Assembly: GCA_038258425.1 (NCBI GenBank)
Contig: JBBSPV010000014.1
Span: 1-64,000 of the forward strand
Direction: 5' to 3'
DNA from: DATLGB01 sp038258425
Lineage (GTDB): Bacteria; Actinomycetota; Thermoleophilia; Solirubrobacterales; Solirubrobacteraceae
Length of the DNA: 64,000 nt
The position numbers were made by a program, and so were the translations under genes. The notes under the pieces are model-generated. The model saw only the letters and a program-made list of their open reading frames with translations. It did not search any database and was not told where the DNA came from. Below are positions 55,995-64,000 of this stretch, one piece after another. Within the stretch, counting starts at the first letter, position 1, and each line of letters starts with the position of its first letter.

Positions 55995-56750
55995 ATGAGC
56001 GTCCTGCGCTCGCTCGAGGAGAAGCTCGCGACCCTCGTGGAGGGCACGTTCTCCCGCGCCTTCAAGTCGCAGGTGCGCCCGGTGGAGCTCGCCCGCAAGC
56101 TCACGCGCGAGATGGATCAGCACAAGGTCGTGTCGCTGTCGCGCACCTACGTGCCCAACGAGTACACGATCTGGCTCTCGCCCAGAGACCGCGAGCAGTT
56201 CGAGGGCTACGAGGGCGACCTGCAGGCCGAGCTGTCGGGCTACCTGCTCGAGCACGCGCGCCGCGAGCGGCTCGCGCTCGTGTCGCGGCCGGAGATCGGC
56301 TTCCGCACGGACGAGCGGCTGCGCCTCGGGGAGTTCGGCATCCAGGCCCGGCTCGTGCGGCCGGACCAGGAGGGCGCAGGCGCGCCGGTGGCCGCCGAGG
56401 CCGGGCACACCCAGGTCTACTCGGCCGCGGGCCGGGTGGCCGACCAGCTGGCGGAGCCCAACCTCCGGCGCGGGCGCGCCCAGCTGCGCCACGAGGGCCG
56501 CGCGGTGCTGCTCGGGACCGCCGGCGTCGTGCTCGGCCGCTCGCGCGACTGCGACGTGGTGCTCGAGGACGAGAACGTCTCCCGCCGCCACGCCGAGGTG
56601 CGGCCCTCCGGCGGCTCGTGGATCGTGCGCGACCTCGGGTCCACCAACGGGGTGAAGGTCAACGGCCGGCGCGTCGACGGGGCGCAGTCCCTGCGCCCGG
56701 GCGATCGCGTCGAGGTCGGCCTCAGCCAGCTCGTGTACGAGGAGGAGTGA
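55995..56750 (+). CDS. fhaA: FhaA: DUF3662 and FHA domain protein
   Basis: Phosphothreonine-binding adaptor in peptidoglycan control. The 251-residue protein has an N-terminal DUF3662 domain (MSVLRSLEEKLATLVEGTFSRAFKSQVRPVELARKL, with YVPNEYTIWLSPRDREQF), a short linker and a C-terminal FHA domain: VVLGRSRDCDVVLEDENVSRRHAEV and DLGSTNGVKVNG. The linker is much shorter than in mycobacterial FhaA. Confidence 0.93.
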   Translation: MSVLRSLEEKLATLVEGTFSRAFKSQVRPVELARKLTREMDQHKVVSLSRTYVPNEYTIWLSPRDREQFEGYEGDLQAELSGYLLEHARRERLALVSRPEIGFRTDERLRLGEFGIQARLVRPDQEGAGAPVAAEAGHTQVYSAAGRVADQLAEPNLRRGRAQLRHEGRAVLLGTAGVVLGRSRDCDVVLEDENVSRRHAEVRPSGGSWIVRDLGSTNGVKVNGRRVDGAQSLRPGDRVEVGLSQLVYEEE

Positions 56751-56764
56751 GTGGGGCTCCGCCG

Positions 56765-57274
56765 ATGAGTCTCGATCCCGTCGCCGTCGCGCTGAAGTTC
56801 GGCTTCCTCGTCGTGCTGTACCTCTTCCTGCTCTGGGTGGCGCGCTCGGCGCTGCGCGACCTGCGCCGCACGGGCGGCGCCGGCTCCGAGCCCGACGGCC
56901 CGGTGCACCACGACTACGGGGACGCGACCGCGATGCACCAGGCGGGCACGGCGCTGGACCCCTCGCCGGCGGGGGACGCCTGGAGCGCGCGGCTCGTCGT
57001 GCGCTCGGCGCCCGGCCTGCGCGGCGGAGAGGGCTTCGAGGTCGGCGATGGCCTGCTGCTCGGCCGCGGCACGGCGGCCGACGTCCCGTTGCAGGACTCC
57101 TACTCCTCCTCCCGGCACGCGCGGCTGATCTCCCAGGGCGACGCGGTCGTGCTGGAGGACCTAGGCTCGACCAACGGGACCTACCTCAACGGGGATCCGC
57201 TGACCGGCCCGCAGCCGCTGCACGACGGCGACCGCATCCGCATCGGCGACTCCGAGTTCTCGTTCCAACGGTGA
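56765..57274 (+). CDS. fhaB: FhaB (FipA-type): membrane-anchored FHA protein
   Basis: The 169-residue protein has one N-terminal membrane helix (LKFGFLVVLYLFLLWVARSAL), a linker, and an FHA domain (LLLGRGTAADVPLQDSYSSSRHARL, LEDLGSTNGTYLNG). It binds phosphorylated partners of the PknA/B kinases in relatives. The ATG at 56765 is chosen; a GTG at 56747 overlapping the fhaA stop is an alternative. Confidence 0.92.
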   Translation: MSLDPVAVALKFGFLVVLYLFLLWVARSALRDLRRTGGAGSEPDGPVHHDYGDATAMHQAGTALDPSPAGDAWSARLVVRSAPGLRGGEGFEVGDGLLLGRGTAADVPLQDSYSSSRHARLISQGDAVVLEDLGSTNGTYLNGDPLTGPQPLHDGDRIRIGDSEFSFQR

Positions 57275-58509
57275 TGCTGCGCGTCGCGGAACACTGGCAC
57301 GGCTCCGACGTCGGCCGCCAGCGCCAGGGCAACGAGGACTCCGTCTTCGTGCGGGCGCCGCTGTTCGTCGTCGCGGACGGGATGGGTGGGGCGCAGGCCG
57401 GCGAGGTCGCGTCCGAGCTCGCGGTGGAGACGTTCCGCGACGGCCTCCCCGACGGCTCGCCCGAGGCGGGGCTCGTGCGGACGATCAACGTCGCCAACGT
57501 CCGCATCAACGAGGCCGCCCACGCCGACCGCCGGCGCCAGGGCATGGGCACGACCTGCACGGCCGCCTACGTCGGGCCGGACGAGGTCGTGCTCGCGCAC
57601 GTCGGCGACTCGCGCTGCTACCTGCTGCGCGACGGCCGGCTGACCCGGCTCACCCGCGACCACTCGCTCGTCGGCGAGCTGCTAGACCGCGGCAAGCTCA
57701 CGGAGGAGGAGGCGGAGGTCCATCCCCAGCGCTCGGTGATCACCCGCGCCCTGGGCATCGAGCCCGACCTGCTCGTGGACACGGAGCGCATCGCGGCGCG
57801 GGCCGGGGACCTGTTCCTCATCTGCTCGGACGGGCTGACGTCCATGGTCCGCGAGGCCGCGCTGTTCGAGCTCCTGCGCGACGGTGCGGACGCCGGCCTG
57901 CCCGAGCTCGGCCGCAGCCTGATCCACGCCGCCAACGAGGCCGGCGGCCGCGACAACATCACGGTGATCCTCTTCCGGCTCGAGGGCGTCGAGGGCGCTG
58001 CGCCCGACGACACCGGCGAGGGCGCCGCGACGACGGAGCGCGCGGCCCTCGCCGACACGGGCGACCACGCCACCACGACCCGGGCGGCCGTCGCGGTGGC
58101 CGACCCTCCGTCGTCGGCGCGCGCGGTGCCCGAACGGACCGCGCGGTTGCCGCGCGGGGCCGGGCGCGGAGGCGACGAGCCGCCCGCCCGCCACTCCCGC
58201 CTGCGGCGCGCGGTGCCGTGGCTCATCTCGTCGCTCGTGGTGCTGGCCATCCTCCTCGGCGGCGCCTTCGTCGCGATCCGCGCCGTCTTCTTCGTCGGGT
58301 TGGACGCGAACCGCTCCGTGGTCATCTACCGAGGGCTGCCGTACGAGCTGCCGTTCGGCCTCAAGCTCTACACCCGCGACTACACGAGCGGCGTGACGCT
58401 CGACCAGGTGCCCGTGGCGCGGCGGCCGACGTTCACCGACCACGAGCTGCGCTCCTTCGGCGACGCCACCGACCTGGTCCGGCAGCTGGAGATCGGGAGG
58501 GTCCGGTGA
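57274..58509 (+). CDS. pstP: PP2C-type Ser/Thr phosphatase PstP
   Basis: Reverses the action of the kinases in this block. The protein has RQRQGNEDSVFVRAPLFVVADGMGGAQAGEVAS (metal Asp), AHVGDSRCYLLRDG, LTRDHSLVGELLDRG, ICSDGLTSMV and GGRDNITVILFRLEG (metal Asp). After residue 270 is a Thr/Ala/Arg linker and a membrane helix (LISSLVVLAILLGGAFVAI, about 315-335) with a small outer domain. The ATG overlaps the fhaB stop; a GTG one codon earlier is an alternative. Confidence 0.94.
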   Translation: MLRVAEHWHGSDVGRQRQGNEDSVFVRAPLFVVADGMGGAQAGEVASELAVETFRDGLPDGSPEAGLVRTINVANVRINEAAHADRRRQGMGTTCTAAYVGPDEVVLAHVGDSRCYLLRDGRLTRLTRDHSLVGELLDRGKLTEEEAEVHPQRSVITRALGIEPDLLVDTERIAARAGDLFLICSDGLTSMVREAALFELLRDGADAGLPELGRSLIHAANEAGGRDNITVILFRLEGVEGAAPDDTGEGAATTERAALADTGDHATTTRAAVAVADPPSSARAVPERTARLPRGAGRGGDEPPARHSRLRRAVPWLISSLVVLAILLGGAFVAIRAVFFVGLDANRSVVIYRGLPYELPFGLKLYTRDYTSGVTLDQVPVARRPTFTDHELRSFGDATDLVRQLEIGRVR

Positions 58510-58550
58510 TCGCGAAGCATCGAGCGCCGGCGGAGCCGGTCACCCGATGA
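58506..58550 (+). repeat. Short bridging ORF of the stop-anchored type, copy 6 (weak)
   Basis: GTG overlaps the pstP TGA (GTGA) and opens a 14-codon frame, VIAKHRAPAEPVTR, whose TGA overlaps the next ATG (ATGA). The sequence contains CGCCGGCGGAGCCGG, shared with copy 1. This may be a degenerate repeat or only a coupling ORF. Confidence 0.4.
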
Positions 58551-59866
58551 GGCCCCGCAACCGGGAGCTGCTCGCGCTCGTCCCGGCCGCCCTCCTGGTG
58601 ACCGCGGGCTTCGCGGCGATCTTCATCCAGCGCTCCGACGTCCTGTCGGACGCGTCGCTGACCTACGGCGGCGTCTTCCTCGCCCTGTGCGTGGCCGCGC
58701 ACCTCGTGATCCGCTTCACGCTGCCGGACGCCGACCCGTACCTGTTCCCGCTGGTGGCCGTCCTCGCGTGCTTCGGGCTGGTGATCATCTACGGCCTCGA
58801 CGAGAACCTCGCGCGCGAGCAGGCGCAGTGGTTCGTCTTCGGCCTCGCGCTCTTCGTGGCCACGATCATCGGGCTGCGGCGCGACTTCCGGGTGCTCGAG
58901 CGCTACCGCTACACGATCGCAGCCGCCTCGTTGCTGCTGCTCGTGCTGCCGCGGGTGCCCGGCCTGGGCCAGCAGATCAACGGCGCCTACCTCGGCATCG
59001 GCGTCGGGCCGATCTCCTTCCAGCCCGTCGAGTTCGCCAAGCTCGGGATCGTCATCTTCATGGCGGCCTACCTGCGCGAGAACCGCGACGCGATGATGCT
59101 CGGCGCCCGCCGCGTGCTCGGGCTCACCTTCCCGCCGCTGAAGCAGTTCGGCCCGCTGCTCGTCGTCTGGGGCGTCGCGATGCTGATGCTCATCTTCATC
59201 CGCGACCTCGGCTCGTCGCTGATGTTCTTCGGGGCCTTCCTCGCGGTGCTCTACGTGGCGACGAACCGCCTGGGCCTCGTGGTGCTCGGCCTCGTCGCCT
59301 TCGGCATCGGCGCGTGGGTGATGATCCAGCTCGTCGGCCACATCCAGGATCGCGTCGACATCTGGCTGGACCCGTTCGCTCCGGGCCGGGTGCAGACGGA
59401 GGGCTACCAGATCGCCCAGAGCCTGTTCGCGCAGGCCGACGGCGGCGTCTTCGGCACCGGCCTGGACCAGGCGCTGCTGTCCGTGCCCTGCGACGCGAAT
59501 CCCCGTGGCTGCTTCATCCTGCCCGCGCCGCACACCGACCTGATCTACGCGGTCATCGTCAACGAGCTCGGCCTCGCCGGCGCGGTCGGGCTCATCGTCG
59601 TCTACCTGCTCCTCGTCGCCCGCGGATTCAAGACCGCGATGATCGCCCGCGACTCGTTCTCGACGCTGCTGGCCGCCGGCCTCGCCTCCGTGCTGGCCCT
59701 GCAGGTGTTCGTCATCGTCGGCGGCGTGACGCGGGTGATCCCGCTGACGGGCGTGACGCTGCCCTTCGTCTCCTACGGCGGCTCGTCGATCATGGCGAAC
59801 TTCGTCCTGCTCGCGCTGCTGCTGCTCGTCTCGGATCGCGCGCGGCGGGAGGCGCAGACGCGGTGA
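58547..59866 (+). CDS. rodA: FtsW/RodA/SpoVE-family (SEDS) glycosyltransferase
   Basis: Polymerises lipid II glycan strands in cell elongation or division. The 439-residue protein has about ten membrane helices and the SEDS motifs QPVEFAKLGIVIFMAAYL, IRDLGSSLMFFGAFL, PAPHTDLIYAVIVNELGLAGA, and LPFVSYGGSSIMANFVLLALLL. By position (after pstP, before pbpA) it is the RodA of actinobacteria rather than divisome FtsW. Confidence 0.94.
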   Translation: MRPRNRELLALVPAALLVTAGFAAIFIQRSDVLSDASLTYGGVFLALCVAAHLVIRFTLPDADPYLFPLVAVLACFGLVIIYGLDENLAREQAQWFVFGLALFVATIIGLRRDFRVLERYRYTIAAASLLLLVLPRVPGLGQQINGAYLGIGVGPISFQPVEFAKLGIVIFMAAYLRENRDAMMLGARRVLGLTFPPLKQFGPLLVVWGVAMLMLIFIRDLGSSLMFFGAFLAVLYVATNRLGLVVLGLVAFGIGAWVMIQLVGHIQDRVDIWLDPFAPGRVQTEGYQIAQSLFAQADGGVFGTGLDQALLSVPCDANPRGCFILPAPHTDLIYAVIVNELGLAGAVGLIVVYLLLVARGFKTAMIARDSFSTLLAAGLASVLALQVFVIVGGVTRVIPLTGVTLPFVSYGGSSIMANFVLLALLLLVSDRARREAQTR

Positions 59867-61290
59867 AGGGGCCGATCCTCAAGCTCTACGGCCTGAGCTT
59901 CGTGCTCTTCGCCGTGCTCGTCGGCTTCACGAGCTACTGGTCGGTGTTCGACGCCCAGGCGCTGCGCACGAACCCGGCCAACCGCCGCACGCTGCTGCAG
60001 GAGGAGCGCATCAAGCGGGGGACCATCCGCACGGCCGACGGCGAGCTGATCGCCGGCTCCACCCGCCTGAGCGGGGGCCGCTACCGCCGCCGCTATCCGC
60101 TCGGGGAGCTCTTCGGCCACCCCGTCGGCTACGCGTTCACCGCCCTCGGCCGATCGGGCCTGGAGCGCTTCTACAACGACCGCCTCACCGGGGTGCGGAC
60201 GGAGCTCGTCGGCGTGGTGGACTCGCTGCTGGACCGCCCCCGGGTCGGTCAGGACCTCGAGACGACGCTCGACGCCAAGGTGCAGGGGATCGCCACCCGG
60301 GCCCTGAAGGCGGCGCCCTCCGGCAAGGGGGCGGTCGTCGCGCTCGACGTCAAGACCGGGGCGGTCAAGGTCATGGCGTCGGTGCCGGGCTTCGACCCCA
60401 ACGGCCTCGACGACCGCGCGACGTTCCGGCGTCTCTCGACGGACGAGGGCAGCACGCCGCTGTTCGAGCGGGCCACCCAGGGCCTGTTCCCGCCCGGCTC
60501 GACCTTCAAGGTCGTCACCGCGGCGGCGGCGCTGGACTCGGGCCGCTTCACGCCCGACTCGCAGCTCTCAGGTCGCAACGGCGTCGCGATCTCCGGCGTC
60601 CCGCTGCAGAACTTCGGCGGCGAGGACTTCGGCTCCATCCCGCTGACCCTCGCGCTGACGAAGTCGGTCAACACGGTGTTCGGCCAGATCGGCGAGCAGC
60701 TCGGCAAGCGCCGGATGGAGCGGTACATGACGCGCTTCGGCTTCGACGCCTTCCCGCCCGTGGACCTCCCGCGCGACCAGCTCTCGCGCAGCGGGGAGCG
60801 GTTGAACGGCCGGCTGATCCCGCCGACCTCGGACCGCGTCGACGTCGGGCGCATGGCCATCGGCCAGGACAAGCTGCTCGTCACCCCGCTGCAGATGGCC
60901 TCCGTCGTGCAGGCCGTCGCCAACGGCGGCGTGCGGATGGAGCCCTACCTCGTCGAGAAGGCCTTCGACGCCGACGGGCGCACGCGCCTCGATCACGACC
61001 CGCAGGCCGCCCGGCGGGTCATGTCGGCCCGCTCGGCCGCGCAGCTGACGACGATGATGAAGTCCGTCGTGCGCGAGGGCACGGGCACCGCCGCCGCGCT
61101 GAGCGGCATCGAGGTCGCGGGCAAGACCGGCACCGCGGAGCTTAACGCCAACGGGCTCAACGATCTGTGGTTCGTCGGCTTCGCCGGCGACCACGCGGTC
61201 GCCGTCATGGTGGAGCGCGTCCAGGGCGGGCAGGGCGGGACGGTCGCCGCGCCGATCGCCAAGCAGGTGCTGGAGGCCCTCGGTGGCTGA
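59863..61290 (+). CDS. pbpA: Class B penicillin-binding protein PbpA
   Basis: Transpeptidase partner of the SEDS protein. The 475-residue protein has an N-terminal membrane anchor (LYGLSFVLFAVLVGFTSYW), a dimerisation domain (RRTLLQEERIKRGTIRTADGELIAGS), and a transpeptidase domain with the active-site PPGSTFK (Ser about 213), SVN, and AGKTGTAEL. The GTG overlaps the SEDS stop (GTGA). Confidence 0.95.
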   Translation: MKGPILKLYGLSFVLFAVLVGFTSYWSVFDAQALRTNPANRRTLLQEERIKRGTIRTADGELIAGSTRLSGGRYRRRYPLGELFGHPVGYAFTALGRSGLERFYNDRLTGVRTELVGVVDSLLDRPRVGQDLETTLDAKVQGIATRALKAAPSGKGAVVALDVKTGAVKVMASVPGFDPNGLDDRATFRRLSTDEGSTPLFERATQGLFPPGSTFKVVTAAAALDSGRFTPDSQLSGRNGVAISGVPLQNFGGEDFGSIPLTLALTKSVNTVFGQIGEQLGKRRMERYMTRFGFDAFPPVDLPRDQLSRSGERLNGRLIPPTSDRVDVGRMAIGQDKLLVTPLQMASVVQAVANGGVRMEPYLVEKAFDADGRTRLDHDPQAARRVMSARSAAQLTTMMKSVVREGTGTAAALSGIEVAGKTGTAELNANGLNDLWFVGFAGDHAVAVMVERVQGGQGGTVAAPIAKQVLEALGG

Positions 61291-63184
61291 CCGCCTGCGC
61301 GAGGGCCTCGACGCCGACGACCTCGTGGACGGCCGCTACCGCGTGCTCGGGCGCATCGGCTCGGGCGGCATGGCCGACGTCTACTGCGCCGAGGACAATC
61401 AGCTCGGCCGCCGCGTGGCCCTCAAGATCCTGCACCGCCGCTTCTCGGGCGACCAGGAGTTCGTCGAGCGCTTCCGCCGCGAGGCCTCCTCCGCGGCCGG
61501 GCTCCAGCACCCCAACATCGTCCAGGTCTTCGACCGCGGCTCCTGGGACGGGACGTACTACATCGCCATGGAGCTGCTCGAGGGCGGCTCGCTCAAGGAC
61601 CTCGTCCGCGACGGCCCGGTCGATCCGGCGCTCGCGGTCGACATCACCATCCAGATGCTCCGCGCCGCCCGCTTCGCGCACCGGCGCGGCATCATCCACC
61701 GCGACTTCAAGCCCCACAACGTCATCGTCGACGGCGAGGGCCGCGTCAAGGTCACCGACTTCGGGATCGCCCGCGCGGGCGCGTCGGACATGACGGAGAC
61801 CGGCGCGATCATGGGCACCGCCGCCTACCTCTCCCCGGAGCAGGCCCAGGGCCACGCGGTGACCGGCGCCTCCGACCTGTACTCCGTCGGCGTCGTGCTC
61901 TACGAGCTGCTCACGGGCCGGCCGCCGTTCGTGGCGGAGTCGGCGGTCTCCATCGCGCTCAAGCAGGTCTCGGAGGACCCGACGCCGCCGCGCGAGCTCA
62001 ACCCGGCCATCTCACCCGAGCTCGAGGACGTCGTGCTCACGGCGCTGCAGAAGGACCCGGCGCGCCGGTTCCCCGACGCGGACGCGTTCGTCACGGCGCT
62101 CGTCGCCGTGCGCGACCTCCCGGCGCGCGACGACGTGGGCGGGCGCACGGGGCCGCTGACCGGCAGCTATCCGGTGGCGGCGCCCGGCGAGGACGGGCTC
62201 GACCGCCGCCGCCGGCGGCTGATCGCCGCGCTCGTCGTCCTCGCCCTCGCGGCGATCGGCGTGGGCGCCTTCCTCCTGCTGCAGCCCGATCAGGCCAAGG
62301 TCCCCGACGTCGTCGGGTCGAAGTCCGCCGTCGCGTCCGCACGGCTCAACAACGACGGCTTCGAGGCGCAGATCGAGCAGGTGCGCAGCGCCGACCGGCC
62401 CGCCGACGAGGTCATCCGCCAGCGCCCGAGCCCGGGCGAGCGGGCGGACGAGGGCTCGCAGGTGACGCTCTTCGTCTCCTCGGGACCCGGCCAGGGCACG
62501 GTGCCCGACGTGGCGCGCCGTCCCGAGGCGGCGGCCGTCCGCGACGTGCGCCGCAGCGGTTTCAAGGCCGACGTCAAGCGCGCGTACTCCTCCTCCGTCC
62601 GGTCCGGGCGCGTGATCCGCACGCGGCCGCCGGCGCGGACGCCGCTGGACATCGGCCGGACGGTGTCGATCGTCGTCTCCCGCGGCCCACAGCCGATCGC
62701 GGTGCCGGCGCTGGGCGGCATGGCGGTCGACGACGCGCGGGCCCGGCTGGAGGCCGTCGGCCTCGCCGCCGCGGTCGTGCGGCGCGCGTCGGACGAGGAG
62801 CCCGGCACGGTGACCGGCCAGGACCCGGCCGCCGCCGCGAGCGTCCCCCGGGGGACCACGGTGACGCTGACGGTCGCCAAGCCGCAGCCGAAGGTCGACG
62901 TGCCCGACGTGGAGGGCGTCAGCGCCTCCTCCGCCGCCGGCCGGCTGCGGGCGGCCGGCTTCACCGTGCGCACGCAGACGCGCAGGACGACGAACCGGGA
63001 CGAGGACGACCAGGTGCTCAGCCAGTCGCCCTCCGCGGGCTCGGCGCGCGACCCCGGGACGACGGTGACGATCGTCGTCGGCGCCTTCGCCGCCCCGACC
63101 CCCACGCCCACCCCGTCGCCCACCTCCACCTCCACCTCCACCCCCACCCCGACCCCGACCCCGACCCCGACGCCCGCGCCGTGA
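61283..63184 (+). CDS. pknB: PASTA-domain Ser/Thr kinase PknB
   Basis: Master kinase of wall growth. The 633-residue protein has the kinase domain (RIGSGGMADVYCAED, IIHRDFKPHNVIV with F in place of the usual V/L, VTDFGIARAG, GTAAYLSPEQAQG), a Pro-rich and charged juxtamembrane region, a membrane helix (LIAALVVLALAAIGVGAFLLL, about 313-333) and four PASTA repeats (about 338-610) outside. It ends in a Pro-Thr repeat of about 25 residues. It starts 8 bp inside pbpA. Confidence 0.95.
   Translation: MADRLREGLDADDLVDGRYRVLGRIGSGGMADVYCAEDNQLGRRVALKILHRRFSGDQEFVERFRREASSAAGLQHPNIVQVFDRGSWDGTYYIAMELLEGGSLKDLVRDGPVDPALAVDITIQMLRAARFAHRRGIIHRDFKPHNVIVDGEGRVKVTDFGIARAGASDMTETGAIMGTAAYLSPEQAQGHAVTGASDLYSVGVVLYELLTGRPPFVAESAVSIALKQVSEDPTPPRELNPAISPELEDVVLTALQKDPARRFPDADAFVTALVAVRDLPARDDVGGRTGPLTGSYPVAAPGEDGLDRRRRRLIAALVVLALAAIGVGAFLLLQPDQAKVPDVVGSKSAVASARLNNDGFEAQIEQVRSADRPADEVIRQRPSPGERADEGSQVTLFVSSGPGQGTVPDVARRPEAAAVRDVRRSGFKADVKRAYSSSVRSGRVIRTRPPARTPLDIGRTVSIVVSRGPQPIAVPALGGMAVDDARARLEAVGLAAAVVRRASDEEPGTVTGQDPAAAASVPRGTTVTLTVAKPQPKVDVPDVEGVSASSAAGRLRAAGFTVRTQTRRTTNRDEDDQVLSQSPSAGSARDPGTTVTIVVGAFAAPTPTPTPSPTSTSTSTPTPTPTPTPTPAP
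63095..63180 (+). repeat. Low-complexity Pro-Thr/Ser codon repeat at the pknB 3' end
   Basis: CCCACC/CCGACC hexamers encode alternating Pro-Thr and Thr-Ser pairs. Such a tract can expand and contract by slippage and gives PknB a stiff wall-spanning tip. Confidence 0.8.
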
Positions 63185-64000
63185 GGGTCGCGGTGCTCAG
63201 CGGCGGGCGCTCGTCCGAGCACGAGGTGTCCCTCGCGTCCGGCGCGGCGGTCCGGGCCGGGCTGGCCGAGGCCGGCCACGAGGTCCTCGACGTCCACCTC
63301 ACCCGGGAGGGTGCCTGGCTGCACGCCGGCGCGCCCGTGACCCTGACCCCGGCCGGGGGCCTGCTCGGGGCCGACGCGGCCTTCCCGATCCTCCACGGCC
63401 CGTTCGGCGAGGACGGCACCGTCCAGGGACTGCTCGAGCTGCTCGACGTGCCCTACGTTGGCGCCGGCGTGCTCGCCACGGCGCTCAGCCTCGACAAGGT
63501 CATGTTCAAGGACGTGCTCGCCGCCGCGGGCATCCCCCAGGTCGCTCACGCGACGCTGCCCGGCCGCGACGCCCCGCTCGACGGGGTCCACGCGCTCGGG
63601 CTGCCGGTGTTCGTCAAGCCGGCCCGGGCGGGCTCGTCCAAGGGCATCGTCAAGGTCACGGAGCCCGGGGCGCTCCCGGCGGCGCTCGACGCCGCCTTCG
63701 CGGAGGACGCCGTGGTCGTCGTGGAGGCGATGTCGCACGGCCTCGAGGTCGAGTGCGCCGTGCTCGGCAACGCCGGGCCCCAGGCCTCGACGCCCGGCGA
63801 GATCGTCCTCACCGGCGGAGCCGACTGGTACGACTACGACGCGAAGTACGCCGACGGCGGCATGGAGCTCGTCGTTCCCGCGCGTATCCCGCCGGCGGCG
63901 GCCGCCGACGTGCAGCGGCTCGCGCTGGAGACCTTCGCCCGCGTCGGCTGCGCCGGCCTCGCCCGCGTCGACTTCTTCGTCGAGCCCGACGGCCGCGTGC
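63181..64000 (+). CDS. ddl: D-alanine--D-alanine ligase (second copy), cut by the right edge
   Basis: Joins D-Ala units for the peptidoglycan stem. The protein starts at a GTG overlapping the pknB stop (GTGA) and reads VRVAVLSGGRSSEHEVSLASG, then FPILHGPFGEDGTVQGLLELLDVPYVGAG, LPVFVKPARAGSSKGIVKV, GGADWYDYDAKYADGG and GCAGLARVDFF, the full ATP-grasp set up to residue 273, still open at the edge. This copy keeps the canonical GxSSExEVSL and should be the housekeeping enzyme. Confidence 0.95.
   Translation, partial: MRVAVLSGGRSSEHEVSLASGAAVRAGLAEAGHEVLDVHLTREGAWLHAGAPVTLTPAGGLLGADAAFPILHGPFGEDGTVQGLLELLDVPYVGAGVLATALSLDKVMFKDVLAAAGIPQVAHATLPGRDAPLDGVHALGLPVFVKPARAGSSKGIVKVTEPGALPAALDAAFAEDAVVVVEAMSHGLEVECAVLGNAGPQASTPGEIVLTGGADWYDYDAKYADGGMELVVPARIPPAAAADVQRLALETFARVGCAGLARVDFFVEPDGRV

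Overview
The window is about 72% G+C, densely coded on both strands, and spans a chromosomal replication origin. Gene content and order (rpmH-rnpA-yidD-yidC-khpB-rsmG-parA-parB reading left and dnaA-dnaN-recF-dciA-gyrB-gyrA reading right), an fhaA-fhaB-pstP-ftsW-pbpA-pknB block, a QcrC with fused cytochrome c, a siroheme-type haem branch and many leaderless starts point to a deep-branching actinobacterium. My inference is Thermoleophilia (Solirubrobacterales-like); this comes from gene content, not from a database match.

Layout. 1-6.2 kb: a left-edge secretory or membrane protein, then rpsF, ssb, rpsR-rplI, dnaB with an AAA+ loader, and purA. 6.2-10.4 kb (minus): a nucleotide-sugar/acyltransferase cluster with a class IV aminotransferase. 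10.5-14.4 kb: a VOC protein, a PIN/antitoxin pair, tRNA-Lys, tatA-tatC and a zinc-ribbon protein. 14.4-22.5 kb (minus): quinone synthesis (idsA, menG), the bc complex (qcrA-B-C) and haem synthesis (hemB, a fused siroheme decarboxylase, hemL). 22.6-33.3 kb: ABC exporter, AI-2E-type permease, YmdB-like phosphoesterase, phosphodiesterase, aminotransferase, a Ddl-like ATP-grasp enzyme, a LAGLIDADG protein, an IMPase-family phosphatase and a bifunctional nuclease. 33.3-33.9 kb is decayed sequence. 33.9-48 kb is the origin region. 48.0-48.3 kb holds what looks like a free-standing structured RNA with a tiny ORF. 48.3-54.1 kb has a mixed set of genes (AlkZ-like, TetR, HNH, pheA). 54.2-64 kb holds a Ser/Thr kinase and the growth/division cluster, ending in a second ddl cut by the window edge.

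Two signals are not explained by ordinary genes. First, a dispersed repeat family begins at, or one base from, the stop codon of the preceding gene, with the new GTG usually overlapping the old TGA. It always reads in the same frame, as V-T/R-S-[P/S/T]-x-G-[R/Q]-S-L-R-R-P-E, and in two places it has become the N-terminus of the next gene. Second, a roughly 250-nt segment after gyrA has its own promoter, a 16-nt near-perfect complement to the 16S rRNA 3' end, a 14-codon ORF, five or six nested hairpins and a terminator.

Promoters follow a recurring pattern: a -10 box of the form TA(G/C)NNT, usually 6-10 nt before the start codon and without Shine-Dalgarno sequence, which implies widespread leaderless transcription. 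Operons are tightly packed with GTGA, ATGA and TGATG overlaps.
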